The notes under the pieces are model-generated. The model was not told the DNA's origin. It made no database searches and saw nothing but the letters and a program-made list of their open reading frames with translations. A stretch of 64,000 bases of DNA from Cordia subcordata (taxonomy: Eukaryota > Streptophyta > Magnoliopsida > Boraginales > Cordiaceae), in NCBI GenBank assembly GCA_028554755.1, contig JAPTOF010000003.1:27699501-27763500 (forward strand). The letters run 5' to 3'. Positions within the stretch are counted from its first letter, which is position 1; every line of letters begins with the position of its first letter. Below, in pieces: positions 23,242 to 35,237 of this stretch. The position numbers and the translations under genes were made by a program.

Positions 23242-23716
23242 TTAGTTGTTGTTTTACGGATTACCAAATAATGAAATATTTACGCAATCTTCTTTCTCGG
23301 GTGTTATGAAATCATGTCAATATATGGCATGAGAAAAAGATATATAATTATCTCAAAGAAATAAATTATCACATCACAATTTACAAATAACTTTTAAGTA
23401 GCAATTGGTATGGAGTATAATAACATTCGTTAATTTCCATTGATCCCCCAAAGAATCAGATAGAATATTCAACCGTCTTAGTTGTTGTTTTACGGATTAC
23501 CAAATAATGAAATATTCACGCAATCTTCTTTTTCGGGTATTATGAAATCATGTCAATAATATGGCGTGAGAAAAAGATATATAATTATCTCAAGGAAATA
23601 AATTATCACATCACAATTCACAAATGACTTTTAAGTAGCAATTGGTATGGAGTAGAATAACATTCGTTAATTTCCATTGATCCCCCAAAGAATCAGATAG
23701 AATATTCAACCGTCTT
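23242..23716. repeat. Tandem duplication, 236-bp unit
   Basis: The segment beginning TTAGTTGTTGTTTTACGGAT and ending ATTCAACCGTCTT occurs at 23242-23479 and again at 23478-23716, offset 236 bases, head to tail. The copies are nearly identical with scattered single-base differences, so the duplication is fairly recent. Confidence 0.9.
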
Positions 23717-23748
23717 TTTCTTCGGTGACTTTATTTCAACGTGGATGG

Positions 23749-24953
23749 CGACCCATAAGGGAAGGCAACGCACTAGTGGGGATCCCGTGTTAGCCCCTCC
23801 AACGATTAAGTCAGTAAGCATTTATTGAAATGAGAGAGAGAGAAAAGAAGCCTTTTTGTAGATATAATGGCTTACCTTCATTGCTTTGCTTTGGGAATAT
23901 TTATAAGATATTGCCTGAGCATGTAGGTCTATAACTAATACAATTGTATTTGGCATGTGGAGAGAGTGCATTGGGATACACTTGAAGATCGAGTTGTCAC
24001 TGAGATGCCCTTGGAGGTTGGATATGATCTTGAGATTGGGGTTGACCCTTGGGATCAGGATGACGTCTTGCACCTTGGCCTTGAGATGAAGATTAACCTC
24101 ACGTACGACCACATTTGGGTAATTTGGTCAAGCTAGCCGGCAACTAGAGACCTATAAGGGAAGGCGACGTGCCGATGGGGATCCCGTATTAGTCCCTCCA
24201 ACAGTTAAGTCAGTAAGCATTTACTGAAAGTGTAAATGAGAGAGAGAGAGAACAGAAGCCTTTTTGCAGATGTAATGGCTTACCTTCTTTGCTGTGCTCT
24301 GGAAATATTTATAAGACATTGCCTGAGACATGTAGGTCTATAGTTGATACAATTGTATCTAGCATGTGGAGAGAGCGCATTAAGATACACTTGAAGATCA
24401 AGTTGTCACTGAGATGCCCTTGGAGGTTGGATATGATCTTGGGATTGGGATTGACCCTTGGGATCAAGATGACGTCTTGCACCTTGGCCTTGAGATGAAG
24501 ATTAACCTCACGTACGACCACATTTGGGTAATTTGGTCAAGCTAGCCGGCAACTAGAGACCTATAAGGGAAGGCGACGTGCCGATGGGGGTCCCGTATTA
24601 GTCCCTCCAACAGTTAAGTCAGTAAGCATTTACTGAAAGTGTAAATGAGAGAGAGAGAGAGAACAGAAGCCTTTTTGCAGATGTAATGGCTTACCTTCTT
24701 TGCTGTGCTCTGGAAATATTTATAAGACATTGCCTGAGACATGTAGGTCTATAGTTGATACAATTGTATCTAGCATGTGGAGAGAGCGCATTAAGATACA
24801 CTTGAAGATCAAGTTGTCACTGAGATGCCCTTGGAGGTTGGGTATGATCTTGGGATTGGGATTGACCCTTGGGATCAGGATAACGTCTTGCACCTTGACC
24901 TTGAGATCAAGATTAACCTCACATATGATCACATTTGGGCAATTTCGTCAAGC
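23749..24953. repeat. Tandem array of three units of about 400-409 bp
   Basis: Three head-to-tail copies begin with CCCATAAGGGAAGGC or CCTATAAGGGAAGGC at 23752, 24151 and 24560. Each contains a (GA)n tract and a conserved block GAGATGCCCTTGGAGGTTGG; the third copy diverges after about 24953. Copies 2 and 3 are more alike than either is to copy 1. Each copy keeps an open frame of about 70 codons on the minus strand beginning MVVREVNL or MIICEVNL, with no recognisable domain. Possibly derived from a retrotransposon non-coding part or a local satellite seed; origin unknown. Confidence 0.85.
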
Positions 24954-25059
24954 AGGATCGGGTTGGGGGAAGGATGTGACCTTTGGTTGCGGCCGTGCGT
25001 GGGACTTCACCAAATCAAGTGTGATTAAACCACTTTGTTCAATTGTCTAATCTCTTACG

Positions 25060-26551
25060 CGGTCATTCTCTTTGGTTTTACCATGATAGTGAGCATCCAA
25101 TTCATACTTCTAATAGAAAGTAGGAGAAAGTACTAGTAGGGACTTTATCCAAATATGTCTTGTTTCATAACTTTGAGCTTTTATTCTTTACCGTATTTGT
25201 CAATTGTAAGCATATTGGAAATCCTTATCCAACTAGTTTCTCTTGGTCTATCCGAACTAGGCATCCTTAGCATAATATATTTACATTTACAATTCAGAAG
25301 GTTCAATTCAAGTAGGAGTCTTCTTTTGTCCAGCTATAATCTTGAGTTCAATGTTGACTCTCTTGAGCTGTACATAGTCATGATTTAGGGACCTAATCTA
25401 GTTTATGCTCTCTTTAGGTCGGATGTTCTTTGGTAAAATATAAGTCGGTCTGACTTACCACGTCAACCATAATTGATATGTTGGAATGCAATAAGAAATT
25501 TTATTCCGGAGTGAATCATATTCTCATGAATATAGAAATAGCCATTTTTCACAAAAGAAATGGGAATGGCGCATTCCCATTGATATGTTGGAATGCAATA
25601 AGAAATTTTATTCCCGAGTAACGAAAATAGCTATTCTTCACGAAATAAAAGGGAATAGTACATTCCCACGTTCTTAGAGAATTGATTTTTTTTATAAATG
25701 ACTATAATATTCCTTATCAAAACACTAGTCCTTTGCACGCATTTGTTATAAAATAAAAAAATAATAAAATTGAAAAATCAGCTTTTTCACACAGATATTT
25801 CACCATGGAAGGAGAAGCATGATTGTTCATTTGCCAGTGTTCGTATTTCCTTCGTCCTTCGTATCAGCTCACTTTTGAGTTTGAAATCCGAGGGCTAACG
25901 TTTCACGTGAAATCGTCATAAGGTACCCGAGACAATGATCGGTTGGTTTTCTTTTTTTCGTAAAGGAGGTTCATTGAGATATATAAAGGATAAAAAGAAA
26001 AGATTAAGTTAGTCAAGATTATATTAAATTTATTTTAATGTCATAAAATCCCATAGTATAATAACACACCTTAATACGTGCTTCACGAAATAATATAAAT
26101 TCGAATTTAACACTTCAAAACTTGATAGGTCGTTCTCCATTATTACAATAGGCCATCCGCCATCTAACATAGAGGACAATAATACCACCAAAGCACGGAA
26201 AAATAAACAAATTTTGGGAGTTAATGCATGTGGGTTTTGGTCGGTGGATTATTGGATGTGGTCATCAATTTATCCTGAAACTTAATGGGGCTGGTCACAT
26301 TCTTCCCCCTATGTAAAATAATAAATCTAGCATTCCTGTATAGAAATCAATATAAATGTTAAGAGAGAAATTTAATATGAACATAGTATTAAATACAAAA
26401 TCCTATTCGCATAAACTGAAGAGGAACAAAATTTATGGTCCAAACAGAAAAATATAAATGCTGAAGAAGCTAATGGCAGTACTATACTTTTCGGTCAGAC
26501 AAACATTTATTTCTGTGCAAGCATGGCATTTCATGATCAAGTGTCTCCACA
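25060..26551. other. Intergenic region with a short tandem duplication
   Basis: A/T-rich sequence with no recognised gene. Holds the 107-base tandem duplication at 25472-25669. It forms the 3' flank of the small two-exon gene that ends at 26552. Confidence 0.5.
25472..25669. repeat. Tandem duplication, 107-bp unit
   Basis: ATTGATATGTTGGAATGCAA starts at 25472 and again at 25579. Each copy continues through TAAGAAATTTTATTCC to a GGGAAT...CATTCCCA end that is itself a short inverted repeat. The copies have diverged and the second is shorter. Confidence 0.8.
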
Positions 26552-27648
26552 TTAGAAGTTCTCTGCATCATCATCATCATCTTCGCAAGCTGAAGAAATG
26601 TATGTAGAAATGTTATTTGAGCAGATACATTGGGCAAAATAAAAATCAGCGCTCATTTAAGGTTTTTTTTTAATAGTTTTGAAAAAAATATTTTTTTTAA
26701 AAACTAATAGTGTGTTTGGAATGAATTTATTTTAAGATGTTTATTTTATTAAAATGAAGAGACATTTTATAAGATTTAACACATGTTATCACATATATGC
26801 TATAAATACTTTAAATAAATTGTACTTTTTATCTTATAAGATAAAAGTTATTCCTATCCATGCTTATCTTATTTTATAACTATATGGATAAAACATCTTA
26901 TTACAAATATATTATGAAACTCACATCAAACCATACTATTCTACACAAAAGCATGTTATAATAAGCATATACCAAACAGAGGACTTTTTACATTTAAAAA
27001 AAAAAAAACTAAATTTGACCTTTTCTTTAACTTTTATTGAGAGTCAAGTCAATAGTACTTATTGCAAAAAAAATGCGTTTTTTCAAGAAAAAGGAAATAT
27101 GTTTTCATATAAAAAAGACTAATTCAAACATGCCCTCAAACAGCTAAAATATAACAAACATTGAACTCAGAATATATATAGTGTTCTTTTCGCTGTAGGT
27201 GTGAAGAAAGGATTTAAATTATCAAATTTATTATAGTTGAATTTACAATGCATGGTTCAAAGCCTTTGGTTGTCAATTGTAACAGTACTACAGTTCTACC
27301 AATGGATTTGTTCAAAACTCGATTCAAATAAACAACCCCACAACCTAAAAGTTAATTTTAGCAAAACTATGTACAACCCAAGCAAAATAATAAGAAATTA
27401 AATAACATGGAACAAATAAGAATTTCTTATATATGTAAGAACTGAAACGCTAAAAGTTACCTTCGCAACAATAAAAACAAGAGATAATCAAGGATAAAAA
27501 GCTGCCTAATCCAAGCACACCACCACCATTTGAATCACTGGATTTGACTTGCTTTTGCTGCTCAATTTTCATTAGATTGAGGTTCCCTTCTAGCTTCTCC
27601 AGGTACTCTTGCTTGAAAGAGTCCCTTAACTTCATGGATGGCCATATA

Positions 27649-27653
<5 letters not shown>
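26552..27653 (-). CDS. Uncharacterised 76-residue protein with hydrophobic Cys-rich C-terminus
   Basis: Two exons: 27653-27461 and 26589-26552 (TAA), 76 residues. The join (GAA G|GTAACT ... TTCAG|CT TGC) is in phase. Starts MHIWPSMKLRDSFKQEYLEK, an amphipathic basic segment; then a Ser/Asn/Gly linker, a hydrophobic stretch GLGSFLSLIISCFYCC, and a tail EACEDDDDAENF. Suggests a tail-anchored or palmitoylated membrane peptide with an acidic end. I have an impression of similar small plant proteins starting MHIWPS but cannot name a family. A (GA)n tract sits in the leader immediately before the ATG. The 871-base intron contains MITE-like sequence. Splicing moves the end from the unspliced GNF stop to the Cys/acidic tail. 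Confidence 0.6.
26657..27138. mobile_element. MITE-like sequence in the small-gene intron
   Basis: A right end AAGACTAATTCAAACATGCCCTC (reverse complement GAGGGCATGTTTGAATTAGT) resembles the dispersed family termini, and the interior has the same T-rich then A-rich runs. The left boundary is unclear, and a second A/T-rich segment with TGTTTGGAATG at about 26714 may be nested. Boundaries approximate. Confidence 0.4.

Positions 27654-27690
<37 letters not shown>
27653..27690. repeat. (CT)n microsatellite, 5' leader of the small gene
   Basis: About 19 CT units on the plus strand, read as (GA)n on the minus strand, abutting the start codon at 27653. This matches the position of the GA/CT tracts in the MED7 and PP2C leaders. 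Confidence 0.85.
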
Positions 27691-27693
<3 letters not shown>

Positions 27694-29273
27694 TGATAAT
27701 AATCCAGTTGAGGACTAAACAGGTAGGAACAAAGGTGCGTCAGTCTGATAAAATTTGTGCTTTTATTTTTCTTTTTTCACTAAATCAGCAACGTACTTTC
27801 ATTACACGTGAATTTATAAAAATAAATCAAATAAAATTTGTGTTTTTAGTTACTGGGGAGATTCTGAGAATTCTCGATGTTATTAGTTCACCATCGTTAA
27901 ATAAATTCATAGCGGCGTTTACGTGTCAGGTGAAGTTACGAAGCTTCCACTGCCTAGGGAGATGAAGACATTTTACCTGCCAGGTCAAGTTACGAAATTT
28001 CCATTGCTCTCCGCCAACCTGCTGCTTGTTACATCCACACACATCAACCTATTTTTGATTTTCAGGGACACTGTGAATAGATTTGCACTAGGTATTTATT
28101 TTTATTTTTATTTTAGCTATAGCTAAGCTTAAAAGTTAATAAGAAAATTATTTTTAACTTAGCTCTAATGTCATTAACACTTAATTAAGGGCTCGTTTTG
28201 AATTTACTTTTTTTAAAAGTGTTTTTAAATAACTTTAAGAAAATATTTTTTGGATAAATTAAAAATTTTTCCTTATAAAAAAAGTTATTTTAATTTTTTT
28301 AAAAGTTTTATTTTTCTTTTGAAGTCAAATCAAGCAATTGTTGTAAAAAAGAATGTTTTTTTTTTTTCTAAAAAAGATGTCTTTTCCCATAAAAACCAAT
28401 CCAGACCCACCATAAGTCTAATTCCATGCAAAGATCTTTATCACAAGTCATGTATGTGTTATTTATGGTTAATATATTATCCATTCTATTGTATATTATC
28501 TATAATAGATATGTATGGTTATTTTCAAAATATAATGACCAATCAATTAATGTTAAAAATAATAAAATTTGCATATAACTTGAAAAAAAATTCATGAATA
28601 GCTAGCTAAATGCGAAATCTCTAGTAAATTAAATATTAATATCACACCTATACTCATCCAACCTTAATTTCCTCCATCAGTGGTACATCTAGAAGCGAGT
28701 TGAAATATTTATCGATCTGCTCATTCTATTCAATCCAAAACTTCCTTCCTTTACGCCTAGAATTTATATCAGCACGCATGTCATGACAGAATTATCGGGG
28801 TCATTATCAAAACAAAATAGCCAAAAAAAACTCTCCAGTCAAACACCTTTTTGACCATTCACTGGAACAGGAAAATGAGCTGACCGTCATCGCTAAATAC
28901 ACCGTCGCACCAATAATATTGGACGTTCAAAAGTTATGCATAAACCGCGGAATTAAACCCTATCAGCCATCAAGCATTTGATCCACGAATCCAAATAAAA
29001 ATTTTCTCCTAATATTATATATCGTTACAAGTAATTTACACCAATCATTTTCCATTGAGAGATAGTGAGAGATTAAAAAAGAAAAAGGTACTTGTGGTGT
29101 GCTCGATTTCGTCCATTCTTGTAGAGAAATAACTTATAAAAAAAAGGAAAAGAAAAGAAAAGAAAAAAATAATTCCAATTGAGGAAACACAAACGTGAAA
29201 AGTAAAGTTCAACGTGAAGGCATGCATGTTTATGGGTGAGTTAAGATAGTAAGAAAGATCAAAAGAAAGAAAA
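27691..29273. other. Divergent intergenic region with a MITE
   Basis: Promoters of the small gene (minus) and the kinase (plus). Contains a short imperfect repeat at about 27928-28010 (GTGAAGTTACGAAGCTTCC and GTCAAGTTACGAAATTTCC) and the MITE at 28189-28408. No gene recognised. Confidence 0.5.
28189..28408. mobile_element. MITE, about 220 bp
   Basis: Left end GGGCTCGTTTTGAATTTAC, right end reverse complement GGGTCTGGATTGGTTTTTA. The interior is T-rich then A-rich, with the shared internal motif GAAGTCAAATCAAGCAATTG. Same family as 16381-16594. No clear target duplication. Confidence 0.6.
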
Positions 29274-32200
29274 ATGTGGCTTCCAAATTCATCATCGCGT
29301 GGGGGTAATAGTTTAACAAGCAGAAGAGCAGGCGGAAATGGATTGGTTGCGGTGGCAATAGATAAGGATAAAGGCAGCCAATATGCATTAAAATGGGCAG
29401 CTGATCATCTGCTTTCCAAAGGCCAACCTATCGTACTCATCCATGTCTTGCACGGATCATCATCCGTCTCTTCATGTAAGTACAATAATTTAAGAAAGAG
29501 TATGTTCGTGTTCCCGGCATTGTTATATATCACTCCCAAGTTAATATTTTATTGCACGATATCATAATGTTTTAAGATTTGATGCACAAATTCTAACCAC
29601 GTAAAAAGTACATTATTTTTGCATTTACTATTTGGCTTGGCTTAATCTTTGAAGAAAAGGTCAAATACAATTTTCCAGAAAACGTGACTTCTCAATAAAG
29701 CTCTTTTTGATGTTACAAAAATTGTTTAAAAAAAAAAAAAAAGTCAATCCGAACGAGTGCTAAGATCAATTAATCAGCAAAAACTTATTTGAAGGTGGGA
29801 ATGGTGCTGTTTGCGATGTCAATGGAGCTCTATCAGCACATAAGCAGCAGCTTGAGAAGGAAACCGAAAGTCTCTTCCTTACTTTCCATTGCTATTGCAC
29901 TCGAAAAGACGTAGGTCCCCGAGCAATATTGTTCTTTCAAGTTCTTCGTTATATATGTATATATTTTATAACGGCACCATCTAAAGAGATAATGCTTAGC
30001 TCGATTTGGTTTTGTTTAGTTAACCGACACCGACAGTAAGAGTCTAACTTTGTCTTTCCCTCTGTGCTTTTTCTTCCTCCAAAAAACCTTTTGATGCAGC
30101 TACAATGTCTTGATATTGTACTTGAGGACACAGACGTAGCAAAAGCTATAAATGAATATATTTCGCATGCTGCGATCGAAAACTTGGTTCTTGGCGCATC
30201 AAGGCATGGTTTTATCAGGTGAAATTCTTGCAACCCTCATTGTGAATATTAATTTTCGTCTAGGACAACTCATTTTCTGCATCATATTATATTACATCGT
30301 GTCGAAGGTTTTTAGTTTGGACTTTTTATAGGCTTTATTACAAAAAAAAAAAAATAACTTTGGCGGGGGGGGGGGGGGCTTCAAGCATCTGAAATACGCG
30401 GGGGTTGCAAACGACATCGTGCTCCTGAGTCCTGACACACTGGAGTTATAACATTCGAATTTGTCTTAGATTCTACTGTTCTGGTGTATACCTTGTTTTC
30501 GGTTTACAATCAGCTTACGACTTTTATTTTGCTGCTGTGATTTTTCCATATAACTGATGCAGAATTTTAATTTCATCTTTTCTTTAAGTATGGAAGTGCT
30601 AAAAGTTTTATCTGGAAGAAATGTTCATGATCTAATAATTTTTAATCAGCTTGGGTCAGACATTTATTGAAGTTGTAGGCAACTCTTCATGTTGCCAATT
30701 ATTGAGAAATTGTTATATATCAAGCAAATGAAGATGAATTCCAAATGGGAACTTTTGATGAACTTAGAAATCGAGGACTGCAGTATCAACTGGAAATTAT
30801 GCAGATTTAAATTACTGCAGTGAAGTTATTGTCTCTGCACCCAAGAATTTTCTTATACATCTTATTGAGTAACTATTTCCTTTTTCTCTCTTTTGTGTTT
30901 GTTTTGGCAACAGGAGATTGAAGACGTCTGATGTTCCAAGCAATGTAACAAAAGGGGCTCCAGATTTCTGTACGGTTTATGTCATATCGAAAACAAAGAT
31001 ATCTTCTGTGCGGAATGCTTCTCGGCCAGCTCCATTTCCTTCTTCTCTGCTTAGCCAAATACAGAAGAAGCAGAGCCAAGCGACTAGCGCTGGTAATTCA
31101 CCCGATGCGCGTCCCAGGCACAGTCATAGCATCGGAGGTTAGCTAATTTTTATTTTTTACATCTGCTCTTGTACGCTCTCCTTCTTTTCTTTTATAAAAT
31201 GATCAACCAACTCGCGTACTGATGAAGTAAAATTGAAATTGGGATAGGCACACCGCGCAGGCGTTCAAATGCGCAGGATGACAGGGACTTATTCAGGTGA
31301 TATATACATGGTTGACAGGTTTTGCTCTCATGCACAGAGTGGCATATATAACTTGGTGAGGAATACTAACCGGGTAATTTTTGCGAATCAGGTCACCGTT
31401 TACTAGAGGAAGACTAAACGGGAAGATGTTTGGGGACCTCTCGGAATCTGATACTGACATATCATTTGTCAGTTCAGATAGACCAAGCACGGATCGCTCG
31501 TCTCCTGTGCACGGTGATAGTTTGGATTACGGATACACCCCAAGGTTATCGACCAGTTCCAAGAGTAGCTTTGAGTCAATGAGGTCCGGGACCAGGGCCA
31601 GTTTTGTCAGTTCTTCAAATGGATTCTCGTCGTCCTCACTTGAAAATGTATGGACGTTTGACTTTCATAATCTTTCAATGCTGATTATACCGCATTTCTA
31701 GTATCACACAAACGTTTGATTTTAATGTTTAAATTAACAGGATGACGTAGAAGCTGAGATGAGAAGGCTGAAACTGGAGCTGCGGAAAACAATGGAATTG
31801 TACAGTACGGCTTGCAAAGAAGCACTCTCAGCAAAACAAAAGGTCTGGCAATAAGTAGCAAGTAATTGTCTATTAGGAGAATTTCTCTAAAGATACTAAC
31901 ATGATGTGTACCACAGACGGCAGAGCTCCATCGCTGGCGGCTTGAAGAAGAGCGAAGGTTGGAAGAGGCTCAACTTGCAGAGGAAGCAGCACTAGCAGTT
32001 GCAGGGAGAGAGAATGCTAAATACACGGCCGCTATTGACAGCGCTGATGCGGCTAAGCGCAGTGCAGAGCTGGAATCCCAAAGAAGAATCAACGCTGAGA
32101 TGGAACTCTCAAAGGAAACAGAGGAGAAGCAGAAGGTGTTGGGTAGCTTGAGAGAGTTCAGATACAGGAGCTACACCATTGATGAAATTGAACAGGCAAC

Positions 32201-33575
32201 AGATTATTTTGCTGAGTCTCGAAAAATTGGAGAAGGCGGATATGGTCCTGTTTTCAAGTGTAATCTTGATCATACACCAGTTGCAGTTAAGGTGCTCCGC
32301 CCTGACGCTGTCCAGGGAAGATTACAGTTTAATCAAGAGGTGAGAATATCCTACTTGATTAAATTAAGTTACTACAATCAGATTAAGATTCTTAGAGCCT
32401 GTTCGGCAAAATTAACTGTTAAAGTAGCTAATATCCGTCAATAGATAGCTGCTTAGCTAGTTGCTTGAACAAAGTCTCTCTAAACTGCTTGCAGGTTGAA
32501 GTGCTCAGTTGTATGCGACATCCGAATTTGGTACTACTCGTTGGAGCTTGTCCAGAATATGGTTGCCTAGTTTATGAATACATGGCAAAAGGTTGCTTAG
32601 AAGATCGTCTCTTTCGGAAAGGAAATACCCCTGCTCTCTCCTGGCAATACAGGTTCCGCATTGCGGCAGAAATTGCCACTGGGCTACTTTTTCTGCACAG
32701 CACCAAACCGGAGCCCTGGGTGCATCGGGACTTAAAGCCTGGGAATATCCTACTTGATCAGAATTACGTTAGCAAGATTAGTGACGTTGGATTGGCAAGA
32801 CTTGTCCCTCCATCTGTATGCGATGAAGTAACGCAATATCGGATGACCTCAGCAGCCGGAACCTTCTGCTACATTGATCCAGAGTATCAACAAACCGGAA
32901 TGCTTGGGGTTAAATCTGATGTTTATTCTCTTGGGATCATGTTTCTACAACTGATAACAGGAAAGCCAGCAATGGGCTTGACTTACTCTGTCAGTAATGC
33001 CATTGGAAATGGCACATTTGCAGAGATCCTGGATCCTGCTGTCCCTGACTGGCCAGTCGAAGAGGCCTTGTGCTTCACCAAACTTGCGCTCCAATGCGCA
33101 GAGCTAAGGCGGAAAGATAGGCCGGACCTCAGCAAGGTTGTGTTGCCTGAACTTAATAGGTTAAGGGAATTCGCTGATGAAAACATGAACCATTTTCCAT
33201 TGGTTGGAAGCGCCGGTCCTTCGCCTGGTAACAGCCAAGCTTCCATGTCACAGGTGACGATTAGTAAACATGTTTCTTCAGGGGAAAAAAGAAGAAAAAA
33301 TCCAGGCTTTGACTAAAAATCTGTCTTTCAAGGACATCTCAGCTATGGAAAATTGTATTAGTAACACGATCACATTTTTGCAGGGTGCTTCAAGTGGTAG
33401 TCAAGCATACAGTGGAGAAAATATCTCAGAAACCCATTCAACCACATCATTGCCTACAGAGGAGGTACCAGGTATGGTTTAAGAAAACAATTTTGCACAC
33501 AATGAAAGTTAAGCTGTAGAAAGTTATGTTCCTCATTGTGCACTATCTCTGATTTCCACAGGAGAAGGTAACTAA
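29274..33575 (+). CDS. Receptor-like cytoplasmic kinase with N-terminal USP domain
   Basis: Eleven exons: 29274-29475, 29795-29910, 30100-30218, 30914-31137, 31248-31296, 31392-31647, 31741-31842, 31917-32339, 32495-33253, 33384-33471, 33562-33575; 783 residues. Residues about 20-165 form a universal-stress/adenine nucleotide alpha-hydrolase-like domain (GLVAVAIDKDKGSQYALKWA). A Ser-rich linker and a coiled coil (about 325-440) follow. The kinase domain has glycine loop IGEGGYGPVF, Lys in VAVKVL, HRDLKPGN, and APE-region YIDPEYQQTGML. The usual DFG is DVG (ISDVGLARLVP), as I recall for this RLCK-IX/PUB-kinase family. No U-box is present after the kinase, so this is the U-box-less type. If the last intron were retained the protein would end a few residues later at 33482. 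Likely signalling at or near the plasma membrane; substrate unknown. Confidence 0.92.
29680..29760. mobile_element. MITE end fragment in kinase intron 1
   Basis: AAAGTCAATCCGAACGAGTGC is the right terminus of the dispersed family (reverse complement begins GCACTCGTTCGGATTGACTT). It is preceded by a T-rich/A-rich stretch; the left half is missing or very diverged. Confidence 0.45.
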
Positions 33576-35237
33576 ATTTGGCTGCTACACAATGCAAGAA
33601 ATTATGCAGAAATTCAGTTCAGATCTTTGTTCTTGAAAGAGAGCTTGGTGGTACGTCTGTTCCTCAGGTTGTAATCGAGTTGAGTTGAAGAAAAGAAAAA
33701 GAGAAACGAAAATAGTTATGGGTTATTATACACTAATTTGTTATTAGCTAGTATAGACACATAAACAATTTTGGCCTGTAACACTAATAACTAATTCGGA
33801 TTCTCTTTTTTGTTTGTAATTATTGGTATTATGCAAATACTTTTGACATGACGACAAATCATGCGGAACTTGTGTATAATTAAGAAAATTTAGATTCAAA
33901 CTTCACAAAATGCCACATAATTAAACTATTCTCGAACCCTGTATATAGTGAGAAACTATGTAATATGCAAGGCCACCGCAGAAAACAAGAAAGCCCTGCC
34001 TATCTGTGACGAAAAGTGGATTCACAATACATCCCATTCATTATTCATACAATACCAATTCTTCTACAACTTAACCTTTTACAACGGACATGGATGAAAG
34101 TATCAAGAATGAAAGTATCACAATACATCCCCAATCAATCCCAAGATCGACCTCTCATTAATCAAGCTCCTATATCCTATCTCAACTATTTCGCACTGCA
34201 TATATTTTAGCTTCCCATCTCTTCCCTCAGCTCTCCAAGAATCCCCTAGATGAGATTCTAATGGTAGCCCAATTCAATTAACAAGATTCCAAAAGATCGA
34301 ATTCACTTTAAAATCTATTCCAACCGGTCTATCGCGAACATAAAATTCCTTAGCCTCATTTTTAAGAATTGCCTCCAGTAGCAGTTAGCTACACATCCCT
34401 TTCCATCACGCCACCACCATAGTTGTCCACTACAATTTCGATAGGTCATTATTCCACATCTATCATGAACTATCCTTGTCCTCAAACCCTACACTCAAAA
34501 TTTCACGTACAAATTATGACTTAGTCTATCGCGTGCATAGTTGGTAAAACATTAGTCATTTCCAAACATCAATGAAGGCATACATCAAGCCAAAAAGTCC
34601 AGTACACTAAAAATTACTACTCGAAATAGTATACATTTGAAGAATTTAAGAAAGCATTAATTTGTGCACCAAACAAAGTTGAGTAGATAGCAAATAGTAC
34701 TAAAGGAAAGATGCTTGCAGATATAAATGTGGATCCAAGTCAAATGATAAGGACAAAACGGATATATAGTAGATCCTTTTAGCGTATTTAAAGTTGTTCT
34801 TTAATTAAACTAATTCATATGTAAAGCGCAATAAAATATACAATTTATTCCGTATCAGAAAAAGTTATAAATTCTAATAAATTTTTCCGTCTGAGATAAA
34901 GCGTGAAATTTAAACACAAAAAAGGTGGAATATATATATGGCAAGTGGTAAAGGATAGATGCTCTAGACATAGATGTGGATCCAAAGTGAAGTGACAAAG
35001 ATAATGACAAAATTAAAGGGATACAAAAAGAGTCCCACTTCATCTACACCTATAATATTCCCTGGATCTCAGAAATGGTCTCTTTATCTCGTAAAATCTC
35101 GAACAACAAATGAGACAGGGAGACTAAAAGGTACAACATAACACAAAAACATCATACATTTTTACTCGAATAATTTTTTTTTCTTCTTATTTCCTACTAA
35201 ATTCAATATGCAACCATGCAATCGCAAGGTGCTACAT
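33576..35237. other. Convergent intergenic region
   Basis: 3' flanks of the kinase and aquaporin genes. No gene is recognised. Two related segments containing ATGTGGATCCAA (about 34696-34770 and 34940-35020) form an imperfect direct repeat about 245 bases apart. Confidence 0.5.
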
